Assembly (NCBI GenBank): GCA_029212925.1
Contig: JARGOB010000023.1
Span: forward strand, 1 to 43,148
DNA from: Coxiellaceae bacterium
Lineage (GTDB): Bacteria; Pseudomonadota; Gammaproteobacteria; Coxiellales; Coxiellaceae
Direction of reading: 5' to 3'
DNA length: 43,148 nt
The notes under the pieces are model-generated. The model worked only from the letters and a program-made list of their open reading frames with translations. It was not told where the DNA came from and ran no database searches. How positions within the stretch are numbered: the stretch's first letter is position 1; the number at the start of each line of letters is the position of its first letter. Positions 1-7,815 of this stretch are shown here, one piece after another. A program made the translations under genes and the position numbers.

Positions 1-16
1 GAGGCAGCTATTAATC

Positions 17-352
17 CTAATTAAAAATGTGTCCGGGTAAGTGTTGACACATCATTCCCACATCATAGCTCAACAAAAAAGTTGATCGTGTGCAATCAGA
101 AACTGAAATATTAATCAGTAATTCATTATCGTAATAAGCTTGAGAGAGGTACTCAACGGTGGCTTGTCGCACCATCCAGCCAACGTTGCCTTCAATAGCA
201 ATCTCTGAGCAACCTGGATTAATCGATAGTAGCCACCTCATTCGCGCTTCTTGAAGAACGGTTAATACTGAATCATTACCTAAATGATTACCATAATTCA
301 AATGGCTTAATAATACATTAATGCTTGTTGAATAGACTTTTACTTTTTTCAT
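17..352 (-). CDS. Truncated hotdog-fold thioesterase-like protein
   Basis: This 111-residue protein resembles the N-terminal two thirds of small hotdog acyl-CoA thioesterases (the YbgC/FadM-like group). The match rests on HLNYGNHLGNDSVL at about residues 17-30 and the following EARMRWL helix. Family members usually run to about 130-145 residues and end in further beta strands. Here the match stops near LLSYDV, followed by a short unrelated tail and a stop, so the gene is probably 3' truncated or frameshifted. Its ATG directly follows the higA stop codon with no spacer, and I see no good ribosome binding site. It may be expressed only by read-through from higBA, or it may be a remnant. Family call fairly likely; function doubtful. 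Confidence 0.5.
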   Translation of the reverse strand: MKKVKVYSTSINVLLSHLNYGNHLGNDSVLTVLQEARMRWLLSINPGCSEIAIEGNVGWMVRQATVEYLSQAYYDNELLINISVSDCTRSTFLLSYDVGMMCQHLPGHIFN

Positions 353-766
353 TTATATAAACAACCGTGGATCGATATTGAAACGTTTGCTCAGCGCCTG
401 AATATGCGCGAGGGTCAATTGTCGTTTGTTGTTAAGGATTTTAGAGACAAGTGATTTAGAGCCAATTTCCGGTAAATCGCTTACACCCAAACCATGCTGC
501 TCCATTAGCACCTTCAACACGGCAACTCCTGAGTTAAGCGACTTAAGCTGCTTATTAAATGCTTGAAATTCATTTGCTTTATTTTCCCAGCGCTCAATAC
601 TAACGGATAACACCTCAATTAACAGTTTGTTATTGTCATAATCTTCAATCAGGTCATCCATCAAACTCAAAGCTTGTTGATAGTCATTTTTCGTACGAAT
701 ACGACTAATAAAGCTAGCCTCATTAAACAATGCATCAGCCTTTCTTTTAATCATTGCGAAGCTCAT
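353..766 (-). CDS. higA: HigA-type antitoxin, helix-turn-helix protein
   Basis: This is the antitoxin half of a type II toxin-antitoxin pair, expected to neutralise the HigB RNase and repress the operon. The last 55 residues form a Cro/C1-type helix-turn-helix (GVSDLPEIGSKSLVSKILNN, then RQLTLAHIQALSKRFNI), the usual HigA arrangement after a helical N-terminal part. The ATG at 766 is preferred because a GGAG lies about 8 nt upstream inside the end of higB; a longer in-frame reading would run into the toxin gene. It starts 1 nt after the higB stop, so the two are translationally coupled. The toxin-first order is typical of higBA. Length is 137 residues. Confidence 0.88.
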   Translation of the reverse strand: MSFAMIKRKADALFNEASFISRIRTKNDYQQALSLMDDLIEDYDNNKLLIEVLSVSIERWENKANEFQAFNKQLKSLNSGVAVLKVLMEQHGLGVSDLPEIGSKSLVSKILNNKRQLTLAHIQALSKRFNIDPRLFI

Positions 767-767
767 T

Positions 768-1082
768 TTATTTATCTCCACATTTAGCATATCTTTCACA
801 TAGTTTATCGTATTCTGCATGATTAACGATATGCTTAACATACATACGCATACCTCGAAATTCTACAAAAGCTATTAATCTTAAATTATTTCCACCTATG
901 TTAATAACCCACCATTTATCTTTATACTTAAAATTATCTAATGATGGAAAAACCTGTTTAAGCATTTTAGGTGAAGTGAATTTTCCTTTCCTTAAAACTA
1001 AATATGTATTACTTATCGCTGTCGCATCATTTGGATATTGCATAGCAGCCTCATTAAACGGCTTTCTTGATATTACATGCAC
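768..1082 (-). CDS. higB: HigB-type mRNA interferase toxin
   Basis: This is a 104-residue RelE-superfamily toxin of the HigB_toxin type, expected to cleave mRNA on the ribosome. The family pattern is visible: an N-terminal MHVISRK, a central KFTSPKMLKQVFPS, the strand WVINIGGNNLRLIA, and the C-terminal IVNHAEYDKL whose His and Tyr are conserved in the family. The start is GTG at 1082, supported by an AAGGA 7 nt upstream and by the family's usual N-terminus. It is the first gene of higBA and is transcribed from a strong promoter at 1106-1134. No truncation is seen, so the module looks intact. Confidence 0.88.
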   Translation of the reverse strand: MHVISRKPFNEAAMQYPNDATAISNTYLVLRKGKFTSPKMLKQVFPSLDNFKYKDKWWVINIGGNNLRLIAFVEFRGMRMYVKHIVNHAEYDKLCERYAKCGDK

Positions 1083-1105
1083 ATCAGATTCCTTAAGCTA
1101 AAAAC

Positions 1106-1136
1106 AGTATAGTAAGAAGTTGACATATTGTCAACT
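1106..1136 (-). promoter_or_regulatory. higBA sigma70 promoter with overlapping palindromic operator
   Basis: On the minus strand a perfect -35 TTGACA (1129-1134) is separated by 17 bp from a -10 TATACT (1106-1111), placing the start of transcription near 1099, about 17 nt before the higB GTG. A palindrome with 8-bp arms (AGTTGACA, centre TAT, TGTCAACT) spans 1118-1136 and covers the -35 and part of the spacer. This is the expected position for HigA or HigBA autorepression. The sequence elements are seen; binding by HigA is inferred. Confidence 0.75.
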
Positions 1137-1236
1137 GTCTCACCACGTGCTTAGTTTGAATATTGAATTGCATGAAGAAATTAACACAGTTAAAACATAA
1201 TATATACCCGTATTATTCAATGAATAAAACAATGCA

Positions 1237-2028
1237 TTATGCAAAATCCCTTTTTAACGGTAAAGCCTTTGCAATGAGTTTTTTATTTTTAATCATTCGT
1301 TTTACAATACTACCAAGGTTAGCTTGCCGCATATTATTCTCTTGCTGAAACACCTTATTTGCTGCACCGATAACAGAGCCCAATTGCGGGTTCATCATTA
1401 CATATGGCGGTAATGAAACAGCACGATTCTGGTGATTAGGAACATACTGACCTATCTGAGCAGATAAATAATTAAATATACTTGCCTGACCTAAATGCTT
1501 GAACGTAGTCTTATTCACTAGCAATAATTCATCACACTGTTTTGCAACAAATGAATGCATACCACCCAGCAATTCATGATGACCAAACAACCCTCGACTA
1601 TCTGTTCTTAGACCGATGACCTTCTTACCCATTAAATGGGCGTAAGTGATTTCCGTTATCACGCCATCATCTACCGGTTCATCCAATATCGCCACCACTG
1701 CATCAGCGCGTGGAATAAAACGACCGATATCCAATAAATAAATCATATTAATAAGTGTCGGATGAACTTGCGACTTAGCAACATATTTTTTCATTTCTTT
1801 AGCCAGCACATTTCCTTCAAAACCATCGCGCTGTGGCAAGGTAACTTTATACCCTCTTCGCTCTAATGCATTCACTAAATTTTGATTGAATTGTAATTCA
1901 GAGGCATTAAATAACGGCGCGGCGAAATACAACTGGGTAGGCCTTGCGTTAGCAGGTTGTGCAAATATACACTGAAAAAGCAAACTAAAAATCAGTGCCA
2001 GAATCCATCTAACTCTTAACAAACGCAT
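1237..2028 (-). CDS. Exported nucleoside 2-deoxyribosyltransferase-like protein
   Basis: The mature domain resembles nucleoside 2-deoxyribosyltransferases, which transfer deoxyribose between bases through a catalytic glutamate. Visible hallmarks are YFAAPLF near residue 34, RGYKVTLPQRDG near 58-69, and the block DDGVITEITYAHLMGKKVIGLRTD near 119-142, where the Glu of TEITYA is the expected nucleophile. The first 28 or so residues (basic MRLLRVR, a hydrophobic stretch, then cleavage candidates after FA or ANA) form a convincing signal peptide, unusual for this normally cytosolic family. A GGAGG lies 4 nt before the ATG. It lies 32 bp downstream of the next gene on the same strand, so the two are probably co-transcribed. 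Family call good; substrate and compartment inferred. Confidence 0.75.
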   Translation of the reverse strand: MRLLRVRWILALIFSLLFQCIFAQPANARPTQLYFAAPLFNASELQFNQNLVNALERRGYKVTLPQRDGFEGNVLAKEMKKYVAKSQVHPTLINMIYLLDIGRFIPRADAVVAILDEPVDDGVITEITYAHLMGKKVIGLRTDSRGLFGHHELLGGMHSFVAKQCDELLLVNKTTFKHLGQASIFNYLSAQIGQYVPNHQNRAVSLPPYVMMNPQLGSVIGAANKVFQQENNMRQANLGSIVKRMIKNKKLIAKALPLKRDFA

Positions 2029-2060
2029 TAGCCCTCCTAACTAGCACGGCACTTCACACA

Positions 2061-3128
2061 TTATAATAAAGGACGTCGATCATCACCCGGACTGTCAGCA
2101 TCTTCACAATCATCAGCCATGTGCTCACCCGTCCCCGCTCCTGCCGTCTCTGGAGCTTGATGATATAAGCCATGTCGTACCATTGACGCAGCCACACCGG
2201 GCGGCACTACCGCAGTGACAACAGCCTCTCGCGCCATACGCGCCGTTAACGCTTCTGACACGTCCACTGACCGAATAGCACTTAGCATCTCCGCTACATT
2301 ACCCATCATCTCCTTATAATCTCGAGTAGAATAACTATCGCCCTCTTCTATTTGAGCCACTAAACGATACAGCTCTGCAGGTGGCAGAATGGCTAACGCC
2401 CCTTCACGTGTGAGTCTTCGATGATTAGCCAGAGTAGTTGCAAACGATACAGCATCATCATTTAACTGAGCAACAAAATAGCCCTGAACAGCATCTTGCG
2501 CCTGCGCCTCTGGGCTGTAATAAGCCGGGTCAGCCATATCGTACATCATTTGCATCTGACTAGGATTTGGCGATCGAAAACAATTCAGCTCATCAAACAC
2601 CTCAGAGACTCTTCGCTCAACAACATCATCACTCGCCCCCTTTACTACCAAACGAAGCGCAACGCCTTGTGTGATAGGCTCTTGCCAAACAGAGTAATCA
2701 CAGTAACCGATACCGCGCTTACCATAGATCATACTGACCACAGGATTGGCGCATACAGCAATCAGTTGGTCTAACTTCACTGCAAACTCAGCAGGCCCAA
2801 ACCTAATGTCCGCTTTTATTAAAATAGCCAGCGCTATAGTTGCAGCAGCCAACCTTTCCTCAGCCAAATAGGACACAATGTCACCGCTATCCAGTGTTCC
2901 CTTTAGTCTTTCTATGCTAGATAGTAGTGTTGAAAGTTCAGCAAAATGATAACTCTCTAGGCTATCTATTAACCGCACAAATAACGGTTCGGTTAGCAAG
3001 CCTTCATATTTGTCTAGGCAAACTAATATATTTTGTAATTCTGCCTGACTCTCTCTATCCAGACCATCAAAATACGCACGATGAGATTCGAAACTGCGAC
3101 GAAAACGTTCACGATATGCCTCTAACAT
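2061..3128 (-). CDS. Hypothetical protein, lineage-restricted orphan
   Basis: I do not recognise this 355-residue protein. It is largely helical and acidic, with no clear signal peptide or membrane helix; residues near 95-110 (AATIALAILIKADI) are hydrophobic but short. The C-terminus, from roughly residue 325, is Gly/Asp-rich and looks disordered. The ATG at 3128 is preferred over an upstream in-frame TTG at 3188 because GGGAGTAGGG directly precedes it. It lies 32 bp upstream of the exported deoxyribosyltransferase-like gene on the same strand and may share its transcript. Orphan proteins of this size are common among secreted-effector candidates in Legionellales, but nothing in the sequence proves secretion. 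Confidence 0.7.
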   Translation of the reverse strand: MLEAYRERFRRSFESHRAYFDGLDRESQAELQNILVCLDKYEGLLTEPLFVRLIDSLESYHFAELSTLLSSIERLKGTLDSGDIVSYLAEERLAAATIALAILIKADIRFGPAEFAVKLDQLIAVCANPVVSMIYGKRGIGYCDYSVWQEPITQGVALRLVVKGASDDVVERRVSEVFDELNCFRSPNPSQMQMMYDMADPAYYSPEAQAQDAVQGYFVAQLNDDAVSFATTLANHRRLTREGALAILPPAELYRLVAQIEEGDSYSTRDYKEMMGNVAEMLSAIRSVDVSEALTARMAREAVVTAVVPPGVAASMVRHGLYHQAPETAGAGTGEHMADDCEDADSPGDDRRPLL

Positions 3129-3193
3129 CCCTACTCCCTGTTGTAAGATTGCCAAACAAAGTCTACTAGAGGGGCATATCAGATGCAATCGTT

Positions 3194-3685
3194 TCAGCAG
3201 TGCTCAATAACTGCATGCCACTGATCAACTTTACCGTGTTTATTAAAGTGTGCATTGACCGCAACCCAATCAGTATAGCTATGACCATCAACTAGCTTTG
3301 CACTCAGTTGGTAAACAAATACAGCTTCATTGTTATTAGCAACCATGGCCTTTAACGGAAATTTAACATGATAATGTTTAATATTTTTTAGCATAGCAGC
3401 AAAGCGTTTAGACGATGCATCCACACCTTGCGCAGCAACAACGCCATTAACTGTGTAATTAATATTACTTGCGAAATAATGCTGCATATTGGATTTGGTG
3501 AACAAAGTGCGATCGCTATCCGCCGCATTAAACCACTGCAGAATTCTCTTAACCCTCTGCTGACTCAGTTGGTTAGATGGCGCTGCCTGACTTGTAATAT
3601 TAGTATGCACATCTTTTGCATCCCACGGCAAAGCCGTTGCCATAGAAAATGCACATAACAAACCTACTGCTATTAATTTTTTCAT
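3194..3685 (-). CDS. Exported SnoaL/NTF2-like protein
   Basis: The protein has a clear signal peptide (MKKLIAVGLLCAFSMATA, probable cleavage after ATA) followed by a domain of about 140 residues that reads like an NTF2-fold SnoaL-like protein: a helix RVKRILQWFNAADS, then strands such as SNINYTVNGVVAAQG and a C-terminal WVAVNAHFNKHGKVDQW. Such folds act as small-molecule binding or isomerase domains, and no catalytic residues can be assigned. The ATG at 3685 is chosen over an adjacent upstream TTG because GGAG sits 5 nt before it. A second exported protein of the same general fold lies at 20173-20610, but the two are not obviously close copies. Confidence 0.7.
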   Translation of the reverse strand: MKKLIAVGLLCAFSMATALPWDAKDVHTNITSQAAPSNQLSQQRVKRILQWFNAADSDRTLFTKSNMQHYFASNINYTVNGVVAAQGVDASSKRFAAMLKNIKHYHVKFPLKAMVANNNEAVFVYQLSAKLVDGHSYTDWVAVNAHFNKHGKVDQWHAVIEHC

Positions 3686-3712
3686 CAAAACTCCGAATAA
3701 TTCTATATATGA

Positions 3713-4060
3713 TTAAATTGGTACCGCAAGATAACGTCGAATACCTTTAGACGCAGCTCGAGTAATATGGCCTTGCCCAGTTAAATCTTCAGCCAATAAA
3801 ATTTCGCCAACCTGAAACTGTTTTTTTTCTCCGCTACCTAGCTCAATTTCCATAGCACCTTGCAGCATAATAATATACTGACGACACGGCGCATTATGCC
3901 AATTTATTTCCCTACACTCATCACCCACCTCACCAAAAATAATTTGCTCGGCCGCTGTAGGCTCTACTATTTTCCCGTGATCCGCTGCAATTAACGGCAT
4001 ATCGATTTGCTCAAAATGAGACTGTCCGTCATCACCCGTATATAGTCTTGTTGCTTTCAT
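3713..4060 (-). CDS. Cupin-domain protein
   Basis: This 115-residue single-domain protein fits the cupin fold. The central segment PCRQYIIMLQGAMEIELGSGEKKQFQVGEILLAEDLTGQGH resembles the two conserved cupin motifs, with the turn GSGE, the strand VGEILLAED and a His (GQGH) in the second motif. The first motif has only weak metal-ligand character (NWHNAPCRQ), so metal binding and enzymatic activity are uncertain. The ATG at 4060 has an AAGG about 9 nt upstream. It starts 13 bp downstream of the GIDE-domain gene on the same strand and may be co-transcribed. Substrate unknown. Confidence 0.75.
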   Translation of the reverse strand: MKATRLYTGDDGQSHFEQIDMPLIAADHGKIVEPTAAEQIIFGEVGDECREINWHNAPCRQYIIMLQGAMEIELGSGEKKQFQVGEILLAEDLTGQGHITRAASKGIRRYLAVPI

Positions 4061-4073
4061 TGTATGCTTTACC

Positions 4074-5000
4074 TTATTGATAATAACGAAACCACAGCAT
4101 CGAAAAGATAACTACCAGCACACAGAAGCTAACAATGCCCGAGAGGTAATATAACCACCCACGTCGAGCAGGAATTAACCGCAGTGAAGTAGTCATGCAG
4201 TAGGCTTGATCTAATTGCAAATCGGTATCAGCCATTAAAGCAGGGCGAGAATCTTTTGGTAATGCATTGCAATAAGCTTGCCACTGTTGCTGTAAATTTT
4301 TTTCTGCAGCCAATGGTTCATTCAGCCAGCGCTGCTCCATCGTTTCATCCACCCACTCTTCACCAGTAACATCTTGAATGCGCGCAACCACGCGATCTGG
4401 GTTCATATTTATACCCATTTCTAAATCAGGATCAACATGACGGAACGTGCCTGCGACCCATAGCGGCGAATCAGGTAAAACAAGCTCCTCCTCAAAACAA
4501 TACTGTTGCTGGTGGTAATGCTTAGTCATTTGCTCAAAAGTGGCATCGCGACTACCTGCATAATACAAATTATCTGTGCTGGACTTGACAGTAGCTCCTG
4601 CCACATTGATCACACATTCTTCAGTATCATCTTTGATTAACAGTAATTGAAACATGCCGCCTTGATAATCAATTAATTCAAATCCCGCCTTACCCGGGCA
4701 ATACTCCCATACCTTATAACGATACCAACAGCACGGGGTTTGTGTGAGCGGTGATAACAGTAACTTACCATTGATCGGTTTTGCTTGACCATGCAATTCA
4801 ACATAGCCAGGGTTCGATTGCTCAATCGCAACAATAGGCATATCAGGTGCGCGTCGATTCTGCAGGTAAAAGCAAAATATCCACACACCGCCCAAGGCGA
4901 TCAATGAGAACAAAACAATCAAAAACCAAAATGCAGTCGTATCAACATAACGCGCATAGTGAACATAATCGGTGAAAAACACTTTAATCAGATGAATCAA
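4074..5000 (-). CDS. GIDE-domain inner-membrane protein
   Basis: This 308-residue protein has two predicted membrane helices, at about residues 23-46 (FWFLIVLFSLIALGGVWIFC) and 283-304, enclosing a soluble region of roughly 230 residues. The soluble part begins with SNPGYVELHGQAKP and LTQTPCCWYRYKV, characteristic of the GIDE family (bacterial relatives of the MUL1 membrane domain). There is no RING finger, as expected in bacteria. Function is unknown. The TTG start is supported by a strong GGAGG 6 nt upstream and by its position 12 bp after the lpxA stop. It occupies the place where lpxB follows lpxA in many gammaproteobacteria, so it may be the last cistron of the lpx transcript. Confidence 0.75.
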   Translation of the reverse strand: MIHLIKVFFTDYVHYARYVDTTAFWFLIVLFSLIALGGVWIFCFYLQNRRAPDMPIVAIEQSNPGYVELHGQAKPINGKLLLSPLTQTPCCWYRYKVWEYCPGKAGFELIDYQGGMFQLLLIKDDTEECVINVAGATVKSSTDNLYYAGSRDATFEQMTKHYHQQQYCFEEELVLPDSPLWVAGTFRHVDPDLEMGINMNPDRVVARIQDVTGEEWVDETMEQRWLNEPLAAEKNLQQQWQAYCNALPKDSRPALMADTDLQLDQAYCMTTSLRLIPARRGWLYYLSGIVSFCVLVVIFSMLWFRYYQ

Positions 5001-5012
5001 CGCGTGCCTCCA

Positions 5013-5789
5013 TTAAACGTAACGTGCAATCCCTCGACTCGATTGATCAATCGCGCTCACCAATAATTCAAGCGCAGGACAATCAACCGACATTTGTTTT
5101 AACTGCTGCTGCGCATCAGCCAATGTCAAACCACGACGATACAATACTTTATAAGCTTCGCGCAGTTGACGTAAGGTATCCTTATCAAAACCATGACGCT
5201 TCAAGCCCACCAAGTTTAAACTACTCGGTACACCAGGATTTCCAGCCACCATCATATACGGTGGAATATCTTTTACAATTTTTGTCGCACGCCCTAAGAA
5301 ACTGTAAGCACCAATACGACAAAACTGATGCACCCCAGAAAAAGCGCCCAATATAACAAAATCCTCAACGGTAACATGACCGGCAATGCCTGCATTATTA
5401 GCAAACACTGTGTGATTACCCACCCGACAATCATGTGCGATATGCGCATAGTTCATAATAAAATTATTATTACCAACGTGCGTAACACCCTCACCACCTG
5501 ATGAGCCACGATTAATCGTGCTGAACTCACGAATAATATTATGATCGCCAATTTCCAAACGTGTTTTTTCGCCGTTATAATCCAAATCCTGAGGGTCTTC
5601 GCCCAATGAAGCATACTGGTAAATTTTATTATGCTTACCTATTGCGGTTTCACCTTTTATCACCACATGCGAACCAACCCATGTGCCTTCACCAATCGAC
5701 ACATCTGCTTCAATAATGGTATATGGGCCAATAGATACATCGTCAGCAATTGTTGCACTCGGATCTATAATCGCCGTGGGGTGAATCAT
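5013..5789 (-). CDS. lpxA: UDP-N-acetylglucosamine O-acyltransferase
   Basis: LpxA performs the first lipid A step, moving a 3-hydroxyacyl chain from acyl carrier protein to the 3-hydroxyl of UDP-GlcNAc in the cytosol. The sequence has hexapeptide repeats over residues 1-190, the catalytic region YAHIAHDC with its essential histidine, GVHQFCRIG, and a helical C-terminus. At 258 residues it is close to the E. coli length of 262. The ATG at 5789 overlaps the fabZ stop as TAATG and has GGGAG upstream, so an upstream in-frame start giving seven more residues is rejected. It is the last lpx gene here; lpxB does not follow. Confidence 0.97.
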   Translation of the reverse strand: MIHPTAIIDPSATIADDVSIGPYTIIEADVSIGEGTWVGSHVVIKGETAIGKHNKIYQYASLGEDPQDLDYNGEKTRLEIGDHNIIREFSTINRGSSGGEGVTHVGNNNFIMNYAHIAHDCRVGNHTVFANNAGIAGHVTVEDFVILGAFSGVHQFCRIGAYSFLGRATKIVKDIPPYMMVAGNPGVPSSLNLVGLKRHGFDKDTLRQLREAYKVLYRRGLTLADAQQQLKQMSVDCPALELLVSAIDQSSRGIARYV

Positions 5790-6238
5790 TACGATGCTCC
5801 CTTCACACACATGAATTCAGTACTGCAGGCCAACTCACCATTGACCGTAGCCTCACCACTAAACTTCCACAATAATTTACGCGCCTTAATTACTTTAACA
5901 TCCATCATCAATTGATCACCGGGCTCAACCACACGTTTAAAACGCGTATTATCAACACCGGCTAGATAGTGCAAATTATCACTTGTTGGCTTTGCACCTT
6001 GCGAATGTAAAATCAAAATCCCAGAAAGTTGTGCCATCGCTTCTATCATCAACACACCCGGCATAACTGGTTTAATAGGAAAATGGCCAACAAAATACGG
6101 CTCATTAAAAGAAACGTTTTTATAACCATGAATACTTTCATTGTCAATCAATGACGTCACACGATCCACTAATAAAAATGGGTAACGGTGCGGCAAATGC
6201 GCTAAAATTTCTGCCGTATGCATACTAACCTCAGTCAT
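5789..6238 (-). CDS. fabZ: 3-hydroxyacyl-ACP dehydratase FabZ
   Basis: FabZ dehydrates 3-hydroxyacyl-ACP in fatty-acid elongation and competes with lipid A synthesis for 3-hydroxymyristoyl-ACP. The hotdog-fold signature is intact: [13 protein letters not shown] near the N-terminus, and the active-site stretch [20 protein letters not shown] with the catalytic His and Glu. Its 149 residues match the family. The ATG at 6238 is chosen over an adjacent upstream GTG; GAGAGGG lies just upstream. It overlaps the lpxD end by 8 nt and is coupled to lpxA by TAATG. This lpxD-fabZ-lpxA order is standard in gammaproteobacteria. Confidence 0.97.
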   Translation of the reverse strand: MTEVSMHTAEILAHLPHRYPFLLVDRVTSLIDNESIHGYKNVSFNEPYFVGHFPIKPVMPGVLMIEAMAQLSGILILHSQGAKPTSDNLHYLAGVDNTRFKRVVEPGDQLMMDVKVIKARKLLWKFSGEATVNGELACSTEFMCVKGAS

Positions 6239-7259
6239 CACAAACCCTCTCTAATCGTGTTAATCGTTTCACTATATTGTCTAACTGCTTAAAGCGCACC
6301 ACACTTTTGCGCCACATTTTGTTTGGCATTAAGCTGGTGCCCGATGAATATATGCCTGGTTCATCCACAGATTTCGTTACCATACTCATCCCAGAAAACA
6401 TCGTGCCATCAGGAATCGTTAAATGGCCACCAATACATGTGCCGCCTCCCACCATACAATGCTTACCAATTACCGTACTTCCCGCAATGCCAACACAACC
6501 AGCTATCGCCGTGTGTTCGCCTATCTGAACATTATGGGCAATTTGAATTTGATTATCTAATCGAACTCCTTCGCCGATTATGGTATCACCCAGCGCACCA
6601 CGATCAATCGTCGTGTTGGCACCAATCTCTACATTATTACCGATGATAACCGAACCCAATTGTGGCACTTTTAACCAATGATGCTTGGCATCCATCGCAT
6701 TTCCAAACCCATCTGAACCAATCACAACACCAGAATGCACAATCACTCGCTCACCAATTTGCGCTTGCGCCAATACAGTTATATTGGGATAAAGCTGAGT
6801 ATTCGCACCAATTTTTACCTGCGCTCCAATAAAGCAACCTGCACCAATAACAACATTTGCAGCAATCTCAGCACCTTCTTCAATCACCACCTGCGGACCT
6901 ATAGTCGCTGACTTATCAATCTTAGCCTGGTCAGACACCACAGCAGATGCATGAATACCCGCAGACACTTTGGCCACAGGATGCAATAGATTCAATAAGT
7001 CAATCACCGTTACGCTAGGTTGCTTAGCGATTAAGGCATTGGTTAAACATAACCCGGCATCAGCCTCAGATAATAAAACAGCAGAAGCATTGGTCGTCTT
7101 GAGAAGCTTGCGGTATTTGGCATCAGCCAGAAAGCTAATATCGCCTTGATCGGCGGCTTGTAGCGGAGCAACAGCGTGGATCACGCACTCGCCATCGCCA
7201 ACTAGGGTTACATTCAGTTGTTCGGCAATATCTTTTAAACGAAAAGCACTATTTGCCAT
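6231..7259 (-). CDS. lpxD: UDP-3-O-acylglucosamine N-acyltransferase
   Basis: LpxD adds the second 3-hydroxyacyl chain, to the amine of UDP-3-O-acyl-glucosamine, in lipid A synthesis. The N-terminal uridine-binding domain (about residues 1-100) contains [15 protein letters not shown] left-handed beta helix with many hexapeptide repeats follows (about 100-290), including [11 protein letters not shown] and [19 protein letters not shown], which carries the catalytic His. A C-terminal helix contains [14 protein letters not shown]. Its 342 residues match the family. It lies between skp and fabZ in the conserved order. Confidence 0.97.
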   Translation of the reverse strand: MANSAFRLKDIAEQLNVTLVGDGECVIHAVAPLQAADQGDISFLADAKYRKLLKTTNASAVLLSEADAGLCLTNALIAKQPSVTVIDLLNLLHPVAKVSAGIHASAVVSDQAKIDKSATIGPQVVIEEGAEIAANVVIGAGCFIGAQVKIGANTQLYPNITVLAQAQIGERVIVHSGVVIGSDGFGNAMDAKHHWLKVPQLGSVIIGNNVEIGANTTIDRGALGDTIIGEGVRLDNQIQIAHNVQIGEHTAIAGCVGIAGSTVIGKHCMVGGGTCIGGHLTIPDGTMFSGMSMVTKSVDEPGIYSSGTSLMPNKMWRKSVVRFKQLDNIVKRLTRLERVCDD

Positions 7260-7303
7260 AGAATTATCTCGGTGAGCAGTACAAGACTGCTCACCAAACA
7301 GAC

Positions 7304-7798
7304 TTATTTTAAGTCGCTCATTACTGCACTAGTGATATTCATATCATGCTTTGAATAAATCACAGCGTTTTTAGGCATAACAATATCCATATCTTGCTTA
7401 GAAGCTACTTTTGATACAGAAGCGTCTACTTTCTTCATGAAGCCACTCATTGCTGCATTTTGCGCTTGGAATAAGTTCTTCTGGAAAGCCGCTTGCGCCA
7501 TACGTAAGCTGCTTTCTTCTTTAGAAATTTTCGCAGCTAGTAACTTAGCTTTCTTTTTGTTCATAACAGATTTGTTTTTATTGAAGTTCTGCATGTCCGC
7601 TTGAAGTTGTTTGCCTTTAGTTACGATATCATTACGTTGTGATGCAAACTTTTTACGCAAACCACTGTTGATTTGTTTCACTTGTGGTGAGCTTTTAAAA
7701 ACTTTTTCCATGTCTACCACACCAATTTTCATGGCAAATGCACTGACTGAGCAAACAGCGATCGCAGCAGCACATACGGTGGTTATCAAACGTTTCAT
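7304..7798 (-). CDS. skp: Periplasmic OmpH/Skp-family chaperone
   Basis: Skp is a periplasmic holdase that forms a trimer with coiled-coil tentacles and carries unfolded outer-membrane proteins to the BAM complex. The signal peptide ([22 protein letters not shown]) is followed by [20 protein letters not shown], typical of the family, then a Lys-rich coiled-coil region over residues 45-115 and a return to the beta core ([14 protein letters not shown]). At 164 residues it has the usual size. AGGAG lies just upstream of the ATG. It sits directly downstream of bamA, its functional partner. Confidence 0.95.
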   Translation of the reverse strand: MKRLITTVCAAAIAVCSVSAFAMKIGVVDMEKVFKSSPQVKQINSGLRKKFASQRNDIVTKGKQLQADMQNFNKNKSVMNKKKAKLLAAKISKEESSLRMAQAAFQKNLFQAQNAAMSGFMKKVDASVSKVASKQDMDIVMPKNAVIYSKHDMNITSAVMSDLK

Positions 7799-7815
7799 GT
7801 ATTTCTCCTGTAAAT

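Noticed and set aside
1163..1348. Short plus-strand frame overlapping the deoxyribosyltransferase end
   Set aside because: No family resemblance, and it is antisense to a supported gene.
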